A stretch of 64,000 nt of DNA from Caproicibacter sp046707225 (GTDB lineage: Bacteria > Bacillota > Clostridia > Oscillospirales > Acutalibacteraceae), in the NCBI RefSeq assembly GCF_046707225.1, contig NZ_JBJKOP010000034.1, positions 57,894-121,893 of the forward strand, given 5' to 3'. Numbering within the stretch: the first letter of the stretch is position 1; each line of letters begins with the position of its first letter. Of the stretch, positions 1 through 7,677 are shown one piece after another. The notes under the pieces are model-generated. The model ran no database searches, was not told the origin of the DNA, and saw nothing but the letters and a program-made list of their open reading frames with translations. The translations under genes were made by a program, and so were the position numbers.

Positions 1-70
1 CGCCGATCAAGCCGACGAGAATCACGCTGTACCGTTTCAGCTTTTGAAATTCCGTGAGAATCAGGTTCAT
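1..70 (-). CDS. ABC-2 type permease, partial (N-terminus)
   Basis: The first 23 codons of a minus-strand gene run off the window edge. The start ATG is at 68-70, 16 bp after the stop of the upstream permease. The visible start (MNLILTEFQKLKRYSVILVG) closely parallels the start of the neighbouring permease (LIFCEFQKFKRR), which marks it as the second integral membrane subunit of the same lantibiotic-immunity-like ABC exporter. Only the N-terminal cytoplasmic segment and the beginning of the first membrane helix are visible. Confidence 0.75.
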   Translation of the reverse strand, partial: MNLILTEFQKLKRYSVILVGLIG

Positions 71-86
71 CGTGTCATGCTCCTTT

Positions 87-881
87 CTATCGTTCGCGCC
101 GGTCGTAAATCCGGATCATCAGCGCGGCGGATATCCCTGACAGCACGGCAAGGATTCCAATGCAGACCGGGGTCGATACAAAATAAGGGCGCATGCTTTC
201 ATAAAACACCGCCGACGCACCGGTTCCCGGACTGTAAAACTGAAAAATCCATTTTTGAATCAGAGGGATCGGCAATATTGTTCCGATATTGAAACCCACG
301 GGTGCTTTCATCCCCAAATCGGTAAGATGAAACACATAGTTTACAATGGTATAGAACAGCGTGATCACAATCGAAATCAGATTGTTTTTATTAAACCACA
401 CGACCAGAACCACGCAGGGCAGAGCCGCCGCCAGCATCATAAAGCCCAGCAAAAGGCTGAGAATGAATTTTTGCCCAAGGTTGATGAAAACCATGCCGAG
501 CAGCTTCGCGCAGACCGCGCTGGCCAGAAAGCCCGCAACGGAATAAACGATGGAGACAGCCGCCATAACGCTGATTTTTGCCAGAACGAGCTTGCCTTTT
601 GAAACCGGGATCGTCATCAGGTTTTTCAGCGTGTCGCTGTCCTGTTCCGTGAAAAACAGCGATGTTGAAAGAACGGCCAAAACCGGCAGCAGAAGAAGAT
701 AGTCCCCCGGGTCGACAACGCCTGAAAACAGGTTGTCGTAATCTTGCCCTCCCGGGGTTTTCCAGTACATGAGCGCCGTTAAAGCGGGAAAAGCAAAAGC
801 AGCCAGTGTCGCCAGAAAAAACAGGGGCCGCCGCTTGAATTTCTGAAATTCGCAGAAGATCAGATTATGCAATGCCCTCAC
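87..881 (-). CDS. ABC transporter permease, lantibiotic/bacitracin resistance type
   Basis: 264-residue integral membrane protein with about six hydrophobic segments (around residues 20-38, 60-75, 105-130, 140-162, 168-185 and 238-258). The N-terminal FCEFQKFKRRP motif and the TEQDSDTLKNLMTIPVSKGKL loop are typical of the ABC-2 permeases of the MutE/EpiE/BcrB group. Those proteins expel or detach cell-wall-acting peptides from the membrane. The start overlaps the end of the ATPase gene by 17 bp, so the two are translationally coupled. Together with the partial permease downstream this gives the ATPase plus two permeases arrangement of CprABC/NisFEG-like systems. The actual peptide substrate cannot be read from the sequence. 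Confidence 0.85.
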   Translation of the reverse strand: MRALHNLIFCEFQKFKRRPLFFLATLAAFAFPALTALMYWKTPGGQDYDNLFSGVVDPGDYLLLLPVLAVLSTSLFFTEQDSDTLKNLMTIPVSKGKLVLAKISVMAAVSIVYSVAGFLASAVCAKLLGMVFINLGQKFILSLLLGFMMLAAALPCVVLVVWFNKNNLISIVITLFYTIVNYVFHLTDLGMKAPVGFNIGTILPIPLIQKWIFQFYSPGTGASAVFYESMRPYFVSTPVCIGILAVLSGISAALMIRIYDRRER

Positions 882-1788
882 CCCCGGTCACGCGCTTGAA
901 GTAGTCCTCCAGCGTATCCTCGCAGGTGTGAGCTTCCTCTACCTCCAATCCGCTTTCGATGAAAGCGCGGGTGAGCGCGGTCACCGGCAGGTTCGTATCG
1001 TACAGGCGCAGGCTGCGGTCGCTTTCCACGGTGAAGTTTTTCGCCCCGAAGCTTCGCTCCATGATCCTGGCTGCCTGCGCCGTATCGGAGACGAGAAAAT
1101 GGACATACTTGCTGTTCTTGTTCTCCAACTCCGCAAGGCTTTCTTCCTCCAACAGAACCCCGTGGTCAATGATGCCGATGTCGTCCGCAAGCAGGGAAAT
1201 TTCCGAGAGGATGTGGCTGGAGATTAGAATGGTTTTTCCTTTCGCGTCGCACAGCTTCCGGAGAAAGGAACGGACCTCCGCAATGCCGATGGGGTCAAGC
1301 CCGTTGATCGGCTCGTCAAGAATCAGCAGTTCGGGGTCGTGCATGATGGCAAGCGCGATGGCCAGGCGCTGCTTCATGCCGAGGGAATACTGGGAGAACA
1401 GCTTTTTGTCGCCGTACGGCAGCCCGACAACCTCCAATGCGCCGGAAACAGCGTTGCGCTTGGAAACGCCCCGGAGCCGGGCGAAGAGCTTCAGGTTTTC
1501 CGTGCCGGTCAGATTAGGATAGAAGCCCGGCGATTCGATCAGGTTGCCGATACGGGGCAGAATTTTTTTCTCGTTTCCGCGGATGTTTTTCCCGAAAATT
1601 CTTACCTCGCCCGAGGTCGGCTGCGTCAGGCCCAGCAGCATTTTCATCGTCGTGGTTTTCCCGGCGCCGTTTCGTCCGAGCAGCCCATAAATACGGCCCT
1701 TTCTGACATGAAGATTCAGGTTGGCAACGCTTTTCTGCGCCCCGTATTGTTTGGTAAGATTTTTTGTTTCAATGATCAAATCATTCAA
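865..1788 (-). CDS. ABC transporter ATP-binding protein, peptide resistance
   Basis: About 307-residue ATPase with Walker A GRNGAGKT, signature YSLGMKQR (the LSGGQ equivalent), Walker B LLILDEP and the ISSHILSE H-loop, as in BcrA/MutF-type ATPases. It powers the two membrane subunits encoded next. Two TTG codons compete as starts: 1794 lies only 2 nt from the AGGAGG site, while 1788 is 8 nt from it, so 1788 is preferred. About 115 bp separate it from the histidine kinase gene upstream, so it may have its own promoter, but it most likely belongs to the regulon of that two-component system. The C-terminal 100 residues after the ATPase core are typical of this subfamily. Confidence 0.88.
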   Translation of the reverse strand: MNDLIIETKNLTKQYGAQKSVANLNLHVRKGRIYGLLGRNGAGKTTTMKMLLGLTQPTSGEVRIFGKNIRGNEKKILPRIGNLIESPGFYPNLTGTENLKLFARLRGVSKRNAVSGALEVVGLPYGDKKLFSQYSLGMKQRLAIALAIMHDPELLILDEPINGLDPIGIAEVRSFLRKLCDAKGKTILISSHILSEISLLADDIGIIDHGVLLEEESLAELENKNSKYVHFLVSDTAQAARIMERSFGAKNFTVESDRSLRLYDTNLPVTALTRAFIESGLEVEEAHTCEDTLEDYFKRVTGGEGIA

Positions 1789-1908
1789 TCTCAAAGCCTC
1801 CTTTTCTTACTGAAACCAGTGTAGCACCGAAAGCTTGCATCAACCTTGCCGGAACCTTGCGTTAACCTTGCAATCAGAAAAAATCCCTGCCCGGAGACAG
1901 GGATTCAC

Positions 1909-2832
1909 TCAGTTTTTCACCGGAAAACAAATGGTAAAGGACGTAACTCGGTTCGGTTCGCTTCGCACGGTAATCCTGCCGTCCATTTTTTCAACCATCT
2001 GCCGAACAATGGACAGCCCCAATCCGCTTCCCTGATCAGAGCGGCCCTTGTCGCATTTGTACAGCCGCTCAAAGATGTGCGGCAAATCCGCTTTCTCGAT
2101 GCCGATCCCGTTGTCTTCAACGCAAATTTCAATTTCCTTTTCTTTTTGTTTCATTTTTATTTTAATCCGGGTCGCCCGGCTGTGGGCGATGACGTTCTGC
2201 ACCAGATTGTTGAGGATCCGGGCATACCCGTCCGGATCCGCCTTTGCAAACAGCGGCCTTTCCGGAATTTCAATTTCGTAGTCCAGGTGATTTTCCTCAA
2301 AGATGGGAATCCAGTCTTTCAGATTGTTCCGCGTCAGCTCCGCGAGCTCCGCCCGCTCGATGGATAAGGCGAATTCGCTGGAATTGAGCTTGAACCAGTC
2401 GAACAGGACGTCGATATAATCCTTCAGGTCGTGGGCCTTGTGCCTGGCAATTTCCAGATACTCTTCGCGCTCCTTCCCTGTGACAACGCCCCTGTGCGCC
2501 GCGTCCAGATAGCCGATCAGGGTGGTGAGCGGCGTCCGTACGTCATGGGAAAGGCTGGTCATGAGCCGGCGGTTGGTTTCGTCCGCCGCCCTGAGCCCGG
2601 AGAGCTGTTCCTCGTAACGGGTAACAATTTCATTCATTTTGTAGGAAAGGTCCGCGGTCGGTTCATTGCCCACGGCAAGAATTCTGCGGTTCCCGTTTCC
2701 GGCTTCCATGTCGCTGAGAGCATCCGTCATATCCTGAAGCCGCCTCTTGACGCCGAGGAGTTTTCCCACGCAGATCATGCCGAACAGAAGGGCAAGCAAG
2801 AACAGTACGCCGAAGATTACATTGAGAATCAC
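1909..2832 (-). CDS. Sensor histidine kinase
   Basis: 307 residues. A single N-terminal membrane helix (about residues 2-26) is followed by a short linker, the H-box SLSHDVRTPLTTLIGYLDA with the phosphoacceptor His, an N-box (NNLVQNVIAHS), a G1 box (DNGIGI), an F-box and a G2 box (GSGLGLSIV). There is almost no extracellular region, so it probably senses within the membrane or through the neighbouring ABC transporter, as is known for Bce/Cpr-type kinases. The start lies 3 bp after the response regulator stop, so the two genes are co-translated. Assignment as the sensor of the adjacent exporter is inference from position. Confidence 0.88.
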   Translation of the reverse strand: MILNVIFGVLFLLALLFGMICVGKLLGVKRRLQDMTDALSDMEAGNGNRRILAVGNEPTADLSYKMNEIVTRYEEQLSGLRAADETNRRLMTSLSHDVRTPLTTLIGYLDAAHRGVVTGKEREEYLEIARHKAHDLKDYIDVLFDWFKLNSSEFALSIERAELAELTRNNLKDWIPIFEENHLDYEIEIPERPLFAKADPDGYARILNNLVQNVIAHSRATRIKIKMKQKEKEIEICVEDNGIGIEKADLPHIFERLYKCDKGRSDQGSGLGLSIVRQMVEKMDGRITVRSEPNRVTSFTICFPVKN

Positions 2833-2835
2833 GGC

Positions 2836-3531
2836 CTACACCTCCTTATTGAAGCGGTAGCCGATTCCCTTTACCGTCTGGATGTAATAGGGCGAACCTG
2901 AATCGGGTTCGATCTTCTTGCGGAGCCTGCTGATAATCGCCATGATGTTGCTGTCGTCATAAACATACGGTTCGCCCCAGACTTCCTCGTAAATCTGCTG
3001 CTTCGTCAGAATTTTCCCCTGATTTTTCGCGCAGAACAGCAGCAGGTCAAATTCCTTCGGCGGCAATTCGAACGTTCCGTTCCATGTGGTTACGCTCCGG
3101 CTGTCCAGGTCTATGGTCAGCCCCTGATAAGTCAGCGGCCGCGAATGATCCCCCGCCGTATTGAACCGCGTATAACGGCGGATCAGGGAAAGCACGCGGG
3201 CGATCAGTTCCTCCATATCAAAGGGTTTTGTCAGGTAGTCGTCCGCGCCGGAACGCAGCCCGCGAACCTTTGAGGTGCTGTCGTTTTTGGAAGTCAGCAT
3301 CAGAATGGGGACGCTGCTGTTCCGCCGTATTTTCTCCATGGTCTGAAAGCCGTCCATTCCCGGCATCATCACATCCAGAAGGATCAGCTGGTAATCATTC
3401 TTTTGGAGCATGGCAAGCCCGTCCGCGCCGGAATAGCAGTGGTCCGCACAGATACTTTCAGCCGCTGCGCTCTGCTTGATCAAAGCGCACAGCTCTTTAT
3501 CATCGTCGATCACTAAGATTTTATAGTTCAT
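2836..3531 (-). CDS. OmpR-family response regulator
   Basis: 231 residues. The receiver domain (about 1-120) has acidic residues in VIDDDKE, the phospho-acceptor Asp in LILLDVMMPG, a conserved Thr/Ser position in LMLTSKND and Lys in YLTKPF. A C-terminal winged-helix DNA-binding domain (about 135-230) ends in IQTVKGIGYRF. ATG at 3531 has a GGGAGAG site 8 nt upstream and is preferred to the in-frame TTG at 3537. It is the first gene of the unit that continues with the histidine kinase and the peptide-resistance ABC transporter, which it probably activates. Confidence 0.9.
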   Translation of the reverse strand: MNYKILVIDDDKELCALIKQSAAAESICADHCYSGADGLAMLQKNDYQLILLDVMMPGMDGFQTMEKIRRNSSVPILMLTSKNDSTSKVRGLRSGADDYLTKPFDMEELIARVLSLIRRYTRFNTAGDHSRPLTYQGLTIDLDSRSVTTWNGTFELPPKEFDLLLFCAKNQGKILTKQQIYEEVWGEPYVYDDSNIMAIISRLRKKIEPDSGSPYYIQTVKGIGYRFNKEV

Positions 3532-3595
3532 TTTCAATTCTCTCCCTTCAAATTCAATTTCTTCACCCGGAGAGCAAACGTTTCTTCGCTCTCCC

Positions 3596-3757
3596 TCAGA
3601 GAATCGTACAAATCAGGGCATTGACCTTTTCCTTTATGAGCCTGTCTTTCGTGGCTTCCCGTGCCTCTTTGGGGATTGTCACGCGTGGCCGAAACGAACC
3701 GCTCCGGCGATCCGGTTTTCTTCGCAGAGCTTATGAATCCGGCGTTCTGAGATTTTC
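3596..3757 (-). pseudogene. Fragment of HTH (excisionase-like) protein, frameshifted
   Basis: Minus-strand reading gives ISERRIHKLCEENRIAGAVR then FGHA and a stop. Shifting one base at that stop restores the expected continuation TIPKEAREATKDRLIKEK and then a stop at 3596. This layout (S-x-R-R-I-x-x-L-C-x-E-x-R-I-x-G-A, then W-x-I-P-x-x-A) is the C-terminal part of the small helix-turn-helix proteins common in Clostridia. A single lost G in what should be a Trp codon explains the break. The N-terminal half is missing: a stop precedes the fragment. It is a relic, not an expressed gene. Confidence 0.6.
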
Positions 3758-3975
3758 CTTTTTTCCGCCTACCTGCCGGAAACTACAGCAATTCCAATTG
3801 AATTGTGGAATTTTCTTATGTCCCTATTTGCAATCTAAACCGGAAATGCTGTAATGAAGCATTCCTTGGCCTCCATGATACGTTATTCTTCAGTATATAC
3901 TATATACGGAGAAACGATTGAAGGCAAGCGCGTTGAGATTTTCCGGGATGGCGGCATTAACCATAATATTTGCTG

Positions 3976-4004
3976 TTGACAAGCCTTCAAAAAGAGGATA
4001 CTAT
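3976..4004 (+). promoter_or_regulatory. Promoter of the MFS-tetR-PEBP operon
   Basis: TTGACA (3976-3981), 17-bp spacer, TACTAT (3999-4004); predicted start of transcription near 4011, about 50 bp before the MFS start codon. Confidence 0.75.
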
Positions 4005-4019
4005 GGCTCATTGGAAACT

Positions 4020-4042
4020 ATATAAACAAAATTAGTTTATAT
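4020..4042. promoter_or_regulatory. Probable TetR operator
   Basis: Perfect inverted repeat ATATAAAC-N7-GTTTATAT just downstream of the -10 element, in the early transcribed region. The size and position suit autoregulation by the TetR-type repressor encoded second in this operon. The link to that protein is inference. Confidence 0.6.
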
Positions 4043-4060
4043 GGTATTGGAGGCTTTCGT

Positions 4061-5260
4061 ATGTCAATACAGTCAAAATCAAAAAACATGATGCTTCCCG
4101 TGGTGATGATCAGCTTGGCGTTGGCCCTGCGGCAGATGTCTATGACGATCGTGGCTCCGTTCATCTCCACCTACTGCAAGTCTCTCGCCGGGTACACCCC
4201 TTTGCTTGCGGGGCTTGCCGTAGGTTCATTTGGGCTAATGCAGGCAATTTTTCAAATACCGTTCGGGGTGCTCAGCGACCGGTATGGAAACAAGCGAGTC
4301 CTGCTTTCCGGCCTTGCGCTGGTGATCATCGGCTTTATTCTTGGCTTTTTTGCTCAAAGTATCGGGATGTTGATTCTGGCGCGAATGCTGCAGGGCAGCG
4401 GAGCAGTCATCGGAGTAGGCTATTCCTGGGCGGCGGGTCTTGCCGACGAAAAACACAGGACAAAAGCCATGAGCATTCTCGGGGCATTTGTCTCCGGGGC
4501 GGCGGCCCTTGCTTTCGCAGTCGGCCCGCTGCTGCGCGGTGTGATGTCTGTCAGCTGGATGTTTCTGTCCGGTGCGATTCTCCTTACCCTGAATTCACTC
4601 TATATCCTGCTTTTCCTGAAAGATGCCGGTGACCGCGGAACAGCATCCGTTCCGCATCGCAGTGAAATTTCCGCCTTGCTGCGAAACCGGACTTTTGTTA
4701 CAATGAATCTGTTGGCATTTCTGAATAACTTTATGATGATGGCCGTTTTTTATGCCGCGCCGATTTACATAGATCAGGTAACCGGGCAGAACGGAATGTG
4801 GAAGATTTTTGTACCGGCGATTATCGCTGCCATCCTGTTTATGAAGGTCACTGTCAGGTGGGTGGACCAAGGGTGTGTCAATCCGGTGCTTTTGGTCGCA
4901 TTTGCCGTTTCTTTTCTGAGCATTCTGTTTTACTTCCGTCCGTCCTCCTTCCTTTTTTTGCTCTTGGGGACCACCCTTTTTCTATGCGGATATATCACGA
5001 TCGCCACCGTCGCGGCAACCCATGTCAACGAGGTGGTGGAGGACAGCCTGCGGGGTACGGGAAACGGGATTTTCAATTCATTTCAATATATCGGTAATTT
5101 CGGCGGCGCATTCGCAATGGGAGCTGTCTGGGGAAGCTCGCAAAAAGCTGCCTGGCTGATTGTTCTCGCTGCTGGAGCGGTCGGGTTCCTGCTGACCGCG
5201 CTCGGCAGGCAAGTAGACACAAAAAAGGCGGAAAGAAAGGTTTTGGAGCATGAAAAGTAA
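4061..5260 (+). CDS. MFS efflux transporter
   Basis: 399-residue major facilitator with twelve predicted membrane helices. The loop between helices 2 and 3 carries GVLSDRYGNKRVLL (the G-x-L-x-D-R-x-G-R/K-R motif A). The helix 4 region LILARMLQGSGAVIGVGYSW is typical of drug:H+ antiporters (DHA1/YajR-like), here without an extra C-terminal domain. GGAGG lies 7 nt before ATG. It shares its promoter with the overlapping TetR-type regulator gene, a common arrangement for inducible exporters; the substrate is unknown. Confidence 0.88.
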   Translation: MSIQSKSKNMMLPVVMISLALALRQMSMTIVAPFISTYCKSLAGYTPLLAGLAVGSFGLMQAIFQIPFGVLSDRYGNKRVLLSGLALVIIGFILGFFAQSIGMLILARMLQGSGAVIGVGYSWAAGLADEKHRTKAMSILGAFVSGAAALAFAVGPLLRGVMSVSWMFLSGAILLTLNSLYILLFLKDAGDRGTASVPHRSEISALLRNRTFVTMNLLAFLNNFMMMAVFYAAPIYIDQVTGQNGMWKIFVPAIIAAILFMKVTVRWVDQGCVNPVLLVAFAVSFLSILFYFRPSSFLFLLLGTTLFLCGYITIATVAATHVNEVVEDSLRGTGNGIFNSFQYIGNFGGAFAMGAVWGSSQKAAWLIVLAAGAVGFLLTALGRQVDTKKAERKVLEHEK

Positions 5261-5825
5261 AATTCTGGATGCCGTTGCACGGCTGATCGAACAGTACGGC
5301 CTGAAAAAATTCACCGTGGATGAAGTGGCTGCCGAGCTGCATATCAGCAAAAAAACACTCTATCAGTATTTCAGCGGCAAAGATGAGATGATCCGGGAGT
5401 ATTTTGAAAAAACCCTGGAAAGCGACAGGCAGAACGTTTTGGATACAGTCGGGAGCGACAGGAGCTTCCCTGACAAAATTCATGCCATCGTGCATTCGAG
5501 CCATCGTTACCGGCTGCCCGTACGAATCATGGACGAGGCGAAACAGTTCTACCCCGACGAATGGGCAAAGATTAAAGATTTGAAGCAGTTTAAACTTAAT
5601 GAGTTTCAAAAGCTTTTGAAGCAGGCGTCCGACGAGGGAATCCTGCGTCCGGATGTGCATTTCGGCATTCTGTCCGCCATGCTGGAACGGGTCAGCGATT
5701 TGTTTGTTGACACCGACTTTCTTCTTGAAAACGGGATAAAGGCTACCCAGGCCATTGATGAGGTACTGAATATTATCATCGGCGGTATTATAAAAAAGGA
5801 TGAGGGAACACCATGGATGCATTAA
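5250..5825 (+). CDS. TetR-family transcriptional regulator
   Basis: 191 residues with an N-terminal helix-turn-helix (about residues 5-50; ILDAVARLIEQYG, then FTVDEVAAELHISKKTLYQY with FSGKDEM), the classic TetR DNA-binding signature. The C-terminal ligand-binding half is divergent and the inducer cannot be predicted. The start overlaps the MFS stop by 11 bp and its end overlaps the next gene by 13 bp, so all three are translated from one transcript. It likely binds the inverted repeat just downstream of the operon promoter and controls its own operon. Confidence 0.88.
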   Translation: MKSKILDAVARLIEQYGLKKFTVDEVAAELHISKKTLYQYFSGKDEMIREYFEKTLESDRQNVLDTVGSDRSFPDKIHAIVHSSHRYRLPVRIMDEAKQFYPDEWAKIKDLKQFKLNEFQKLLKQASDEGILRPDVHFGILSAMLERVSDLFVDTDFLLENGIKATQAIDEVLNIIIGGIIKKDEGTPWMH

Positions 5826-6286
5826 AGCTCACGAGCAGCGCGTTTCAGGAGGGCGGCCGGATCCCGGCCAGACACTCGGGGCGCGGAGAAAATCTGTCCC
5901 CCTGCTTCGAATTGCAGGGAATCGCATCCGGTGCAAAATCCTTTGCGATTACACTGGATGATGCATCTCACCCGCTTTTCCCGAACTATAACCACTGGGT
6001 GATTTGGAATCTGCCCGTGCGGGAGGTCATTCCGGAGGGAATTCCAAAAGGAAAATCCGTTGACGGTTTCGGCGGAGCCGTTCAGGGTGTTGCATATGGA
6101 AAACATCAGTACAAGGGGCCAAAGCCGCCTTTTCATTCCATTCACACCTATTGGTTCACGGTTTACGTGTTGGACTGCAAACTGGACTTACCGGCCAACA
6201 GAAGAAAACGCAACCTTTTAGCGGCTATTGAGGGGCATGTTTTACAGCAGGCTATGCTTTCGGGGAAATTTCAAAGCAGAAGATGA
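5813..6286 (+). CDS. YbhB/YbcL family PEBP-like protein
   Basis: 157 residues of the phosphatidylethanolamine-binding-protein fold. Recognisable blocks are the N-terminal LTSSAFQEGGRIPARHS, LSPCFELQG, a D-D motif (ITLDDASHP), the NHWVIWNLP strand, and GKHQYKGPKPPFHSIHTYWF near the anion-binding pocket (normally G-x-x-G-Y-x-G-P-x-P-P). Bacterial members are small cytosolic ligand-binding proteins of unclear role. It overlaps tetR by 13 bp and is the third gene of the MFS operon. It may bind the same compound, but nothing in the sequence proves that. Confidence 0.85.
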   Translation: MDALKLTSSAFQEGGRIPARHSGRGENLSPCFELQGIASGAKSFAITLDDASHPLFPNYNHWVIWNLPVREVIPEGIPKGKSVDGFGGAVQGVAYGKHQYKGPKPPFHSIHTYWFTVYVLDCKLDLPANRRKRNLLAAIEGHVLQQAMLSGKFQSRR

Positions 6287-6458
6287 CAAGCACGGCGTTC
6301 TCCGTCGCAGTCCTCAAACCTGCCGGACGTTTTGACAGGCTGGGAGCCCGTTTTCTCAAATTCCGGAAAGACAGAGGAACGGCCGCCGCCGCAAACAGGC
6401 AAGCGGAATTCTGCTTTCTATGGTATCATGCTGGTAATAGGAATTGCTGGGGTTGAAC

Positions 6459-6979
6459 ATGAAAAATCCGTTTTTGATCGGGGGACTATGGGCGCCGGGA
6501 AAACGACCACCTGCCGAATTTTGGAGCAAAAGCTGAATCACAGCGTATTTCTCGACGGGGACTGGTGCTGGGACATGCACCCTTTTCAGGTCACGGAGGA
6601 AACCAAGCGCATGGTCGAGGAAAACATCTGCTTTCTTCTGAATAATTTCATCAGATGCTCCGCCTATGAAAATATCGTGTTCTGCTGGGTGATGCACCAG
6701 CAGGCGATTCTTGACGACATCCTTTCGCGGCTTGAAACGGCGAACTGTAAGGTTCACACAATTTCCCTGGTATGCGGCGAACAGGCACTGCGAGTCCGTC
6801 TGAAGAAGGATGTCGATGCCGGAATCCGGGAAGAAGACGTTATTAAGAGAAGCGTAGAGCGTCTGCCTCTCTATGATAAACTTGATACGGATAAAATCGA
6901 CGTATCGGAAATCGGGCCGGAGGAAGCGGCCGAACTCATCCTCTCCATAACCCCGAGAGGAGAATCACAGCATGGTTGA
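6459..6979 (+). CDS. AAA/P-loop kinase-like protein, frameshift near start
   Basis: From 6485 on the reading frame encodes an intact P-loop protein: GTMGAGKTTTCRILEQKL (Walker A), VFLDGDWCWDMHPF (acidic strand), an ICFLLNNFIRCSAYENIVFC block and a C-terminal DVSEIGPEEAAELIL helix. The natural start, ATG at 6459 (MKNPFLIGG), is in another frame. One base appears to be lost from a run of five G at 6480-6484, since a sixth G would join MKNPFLIGG to TMGAGKTTT. Without that repair the only in-frame ATG is inside the P-loop (6488). This is either a sequencing or assembly error or a recent inactivation. The family consists of small nucleotide-binding proteins of unknown substrate. Its end overlaps the next gene by 8 bp. 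Confidence 0.65.
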
Positions 6980-7640
6980 CATTCACCAATGGATGAAACA
7001 ATATCAGGATGCTGTGCGGGATTTATTCGGCGGCCGGATTCTCTTGATCGGGCTGCAGGGCAGTTACGGGAGAAACGAAGCGCATGAAACCAGTGATATC
7101 GACGTTGTGCTGATTCTGGACACAGTATCGCTTCATGATCTGAAGCGATATAAGCAGGTAATTGAAACGCTTCCCGAAAGACCGCTGATCTGCGGCTTTG
7201 TATCGGGAAGGGAGGAACTCGCGGGCTGGTACAAATCGGATTTGTTCCAGTTTTATTATGATACCATCCCTTACTACGGCAGTCTGGACGACATCATCTC
7301 CGCACCGGCCGCCGCGGACGCCCGCGCCGCGGTATTGATGGGCGCCTGCAACCTTTATCATATGTGCAGCCACAATTATCTGCACGGCGGCGACATGAAA
7401 ACGCTCAGGACTTTGTATAAATCGGCGTCTTTCGTTTTGCAGGCGAAGCACTTCTCGGAAACCGGGGACTACGTGAAAAGTCATTCGGCGTTGAAAGACA
7501 TGCTGACCGGGACGGACCTGTCCGTTTCGCAGGCTGCGGAGCAGATCAAGAACGCGAATGTGTCATCAGTCACGTTAGAGTGGTATTCGGAACTGTTGCT
7601 CCAATGGACGCATCAACTAATCTGTGAATACGGGCAGTGA
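6972..7640 (+). CDS. Nucleotidyltransferase-domain protein
   Basis: 222 residues. The N-terminal part has LIGLQGSYGRNEAHETSDID followed by VVLIL, the G-S-x(10)-D-x-D signature of minimal nucleotidyltransferases (polymerase-beta superfamily), with the metal-binding D-x-D intact. The C-terminal 100 residues are helical, as in kanamycin-nucleotidyltransferase-like and related proteins. The start ATG lies inside the end of the preceding P-loop gene (8-bp overlap), so the pair is translationally coupled. The acceptor molecule (antibiotic, tRNA or protein) cannot be inferred. Confidence 0.75.
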   Translation: MVDIHQWMKQYQDAVRDLFGGRILLIGLQGSYGRNEAHETSDIDVVLILDTVSLHDLKRYKQVIETLPERPLICGFVSGREELAGWYKSDLFQFYYDTIPYYGSLDDIISAPAAADARAAVLMGACNLYHMCSHNYLHGGDMKTLRTLYKSASFVLQAKHFSETGDYVKSHSALKDMLTGTDLSVSQAAEQIKNANVSSVTLEWYSELLLQWTHQLICEYGQ

Positions 7641-7677
7641 ATCATAACTTATTGTAAAAGCAGAGGAGGAACCGCTT

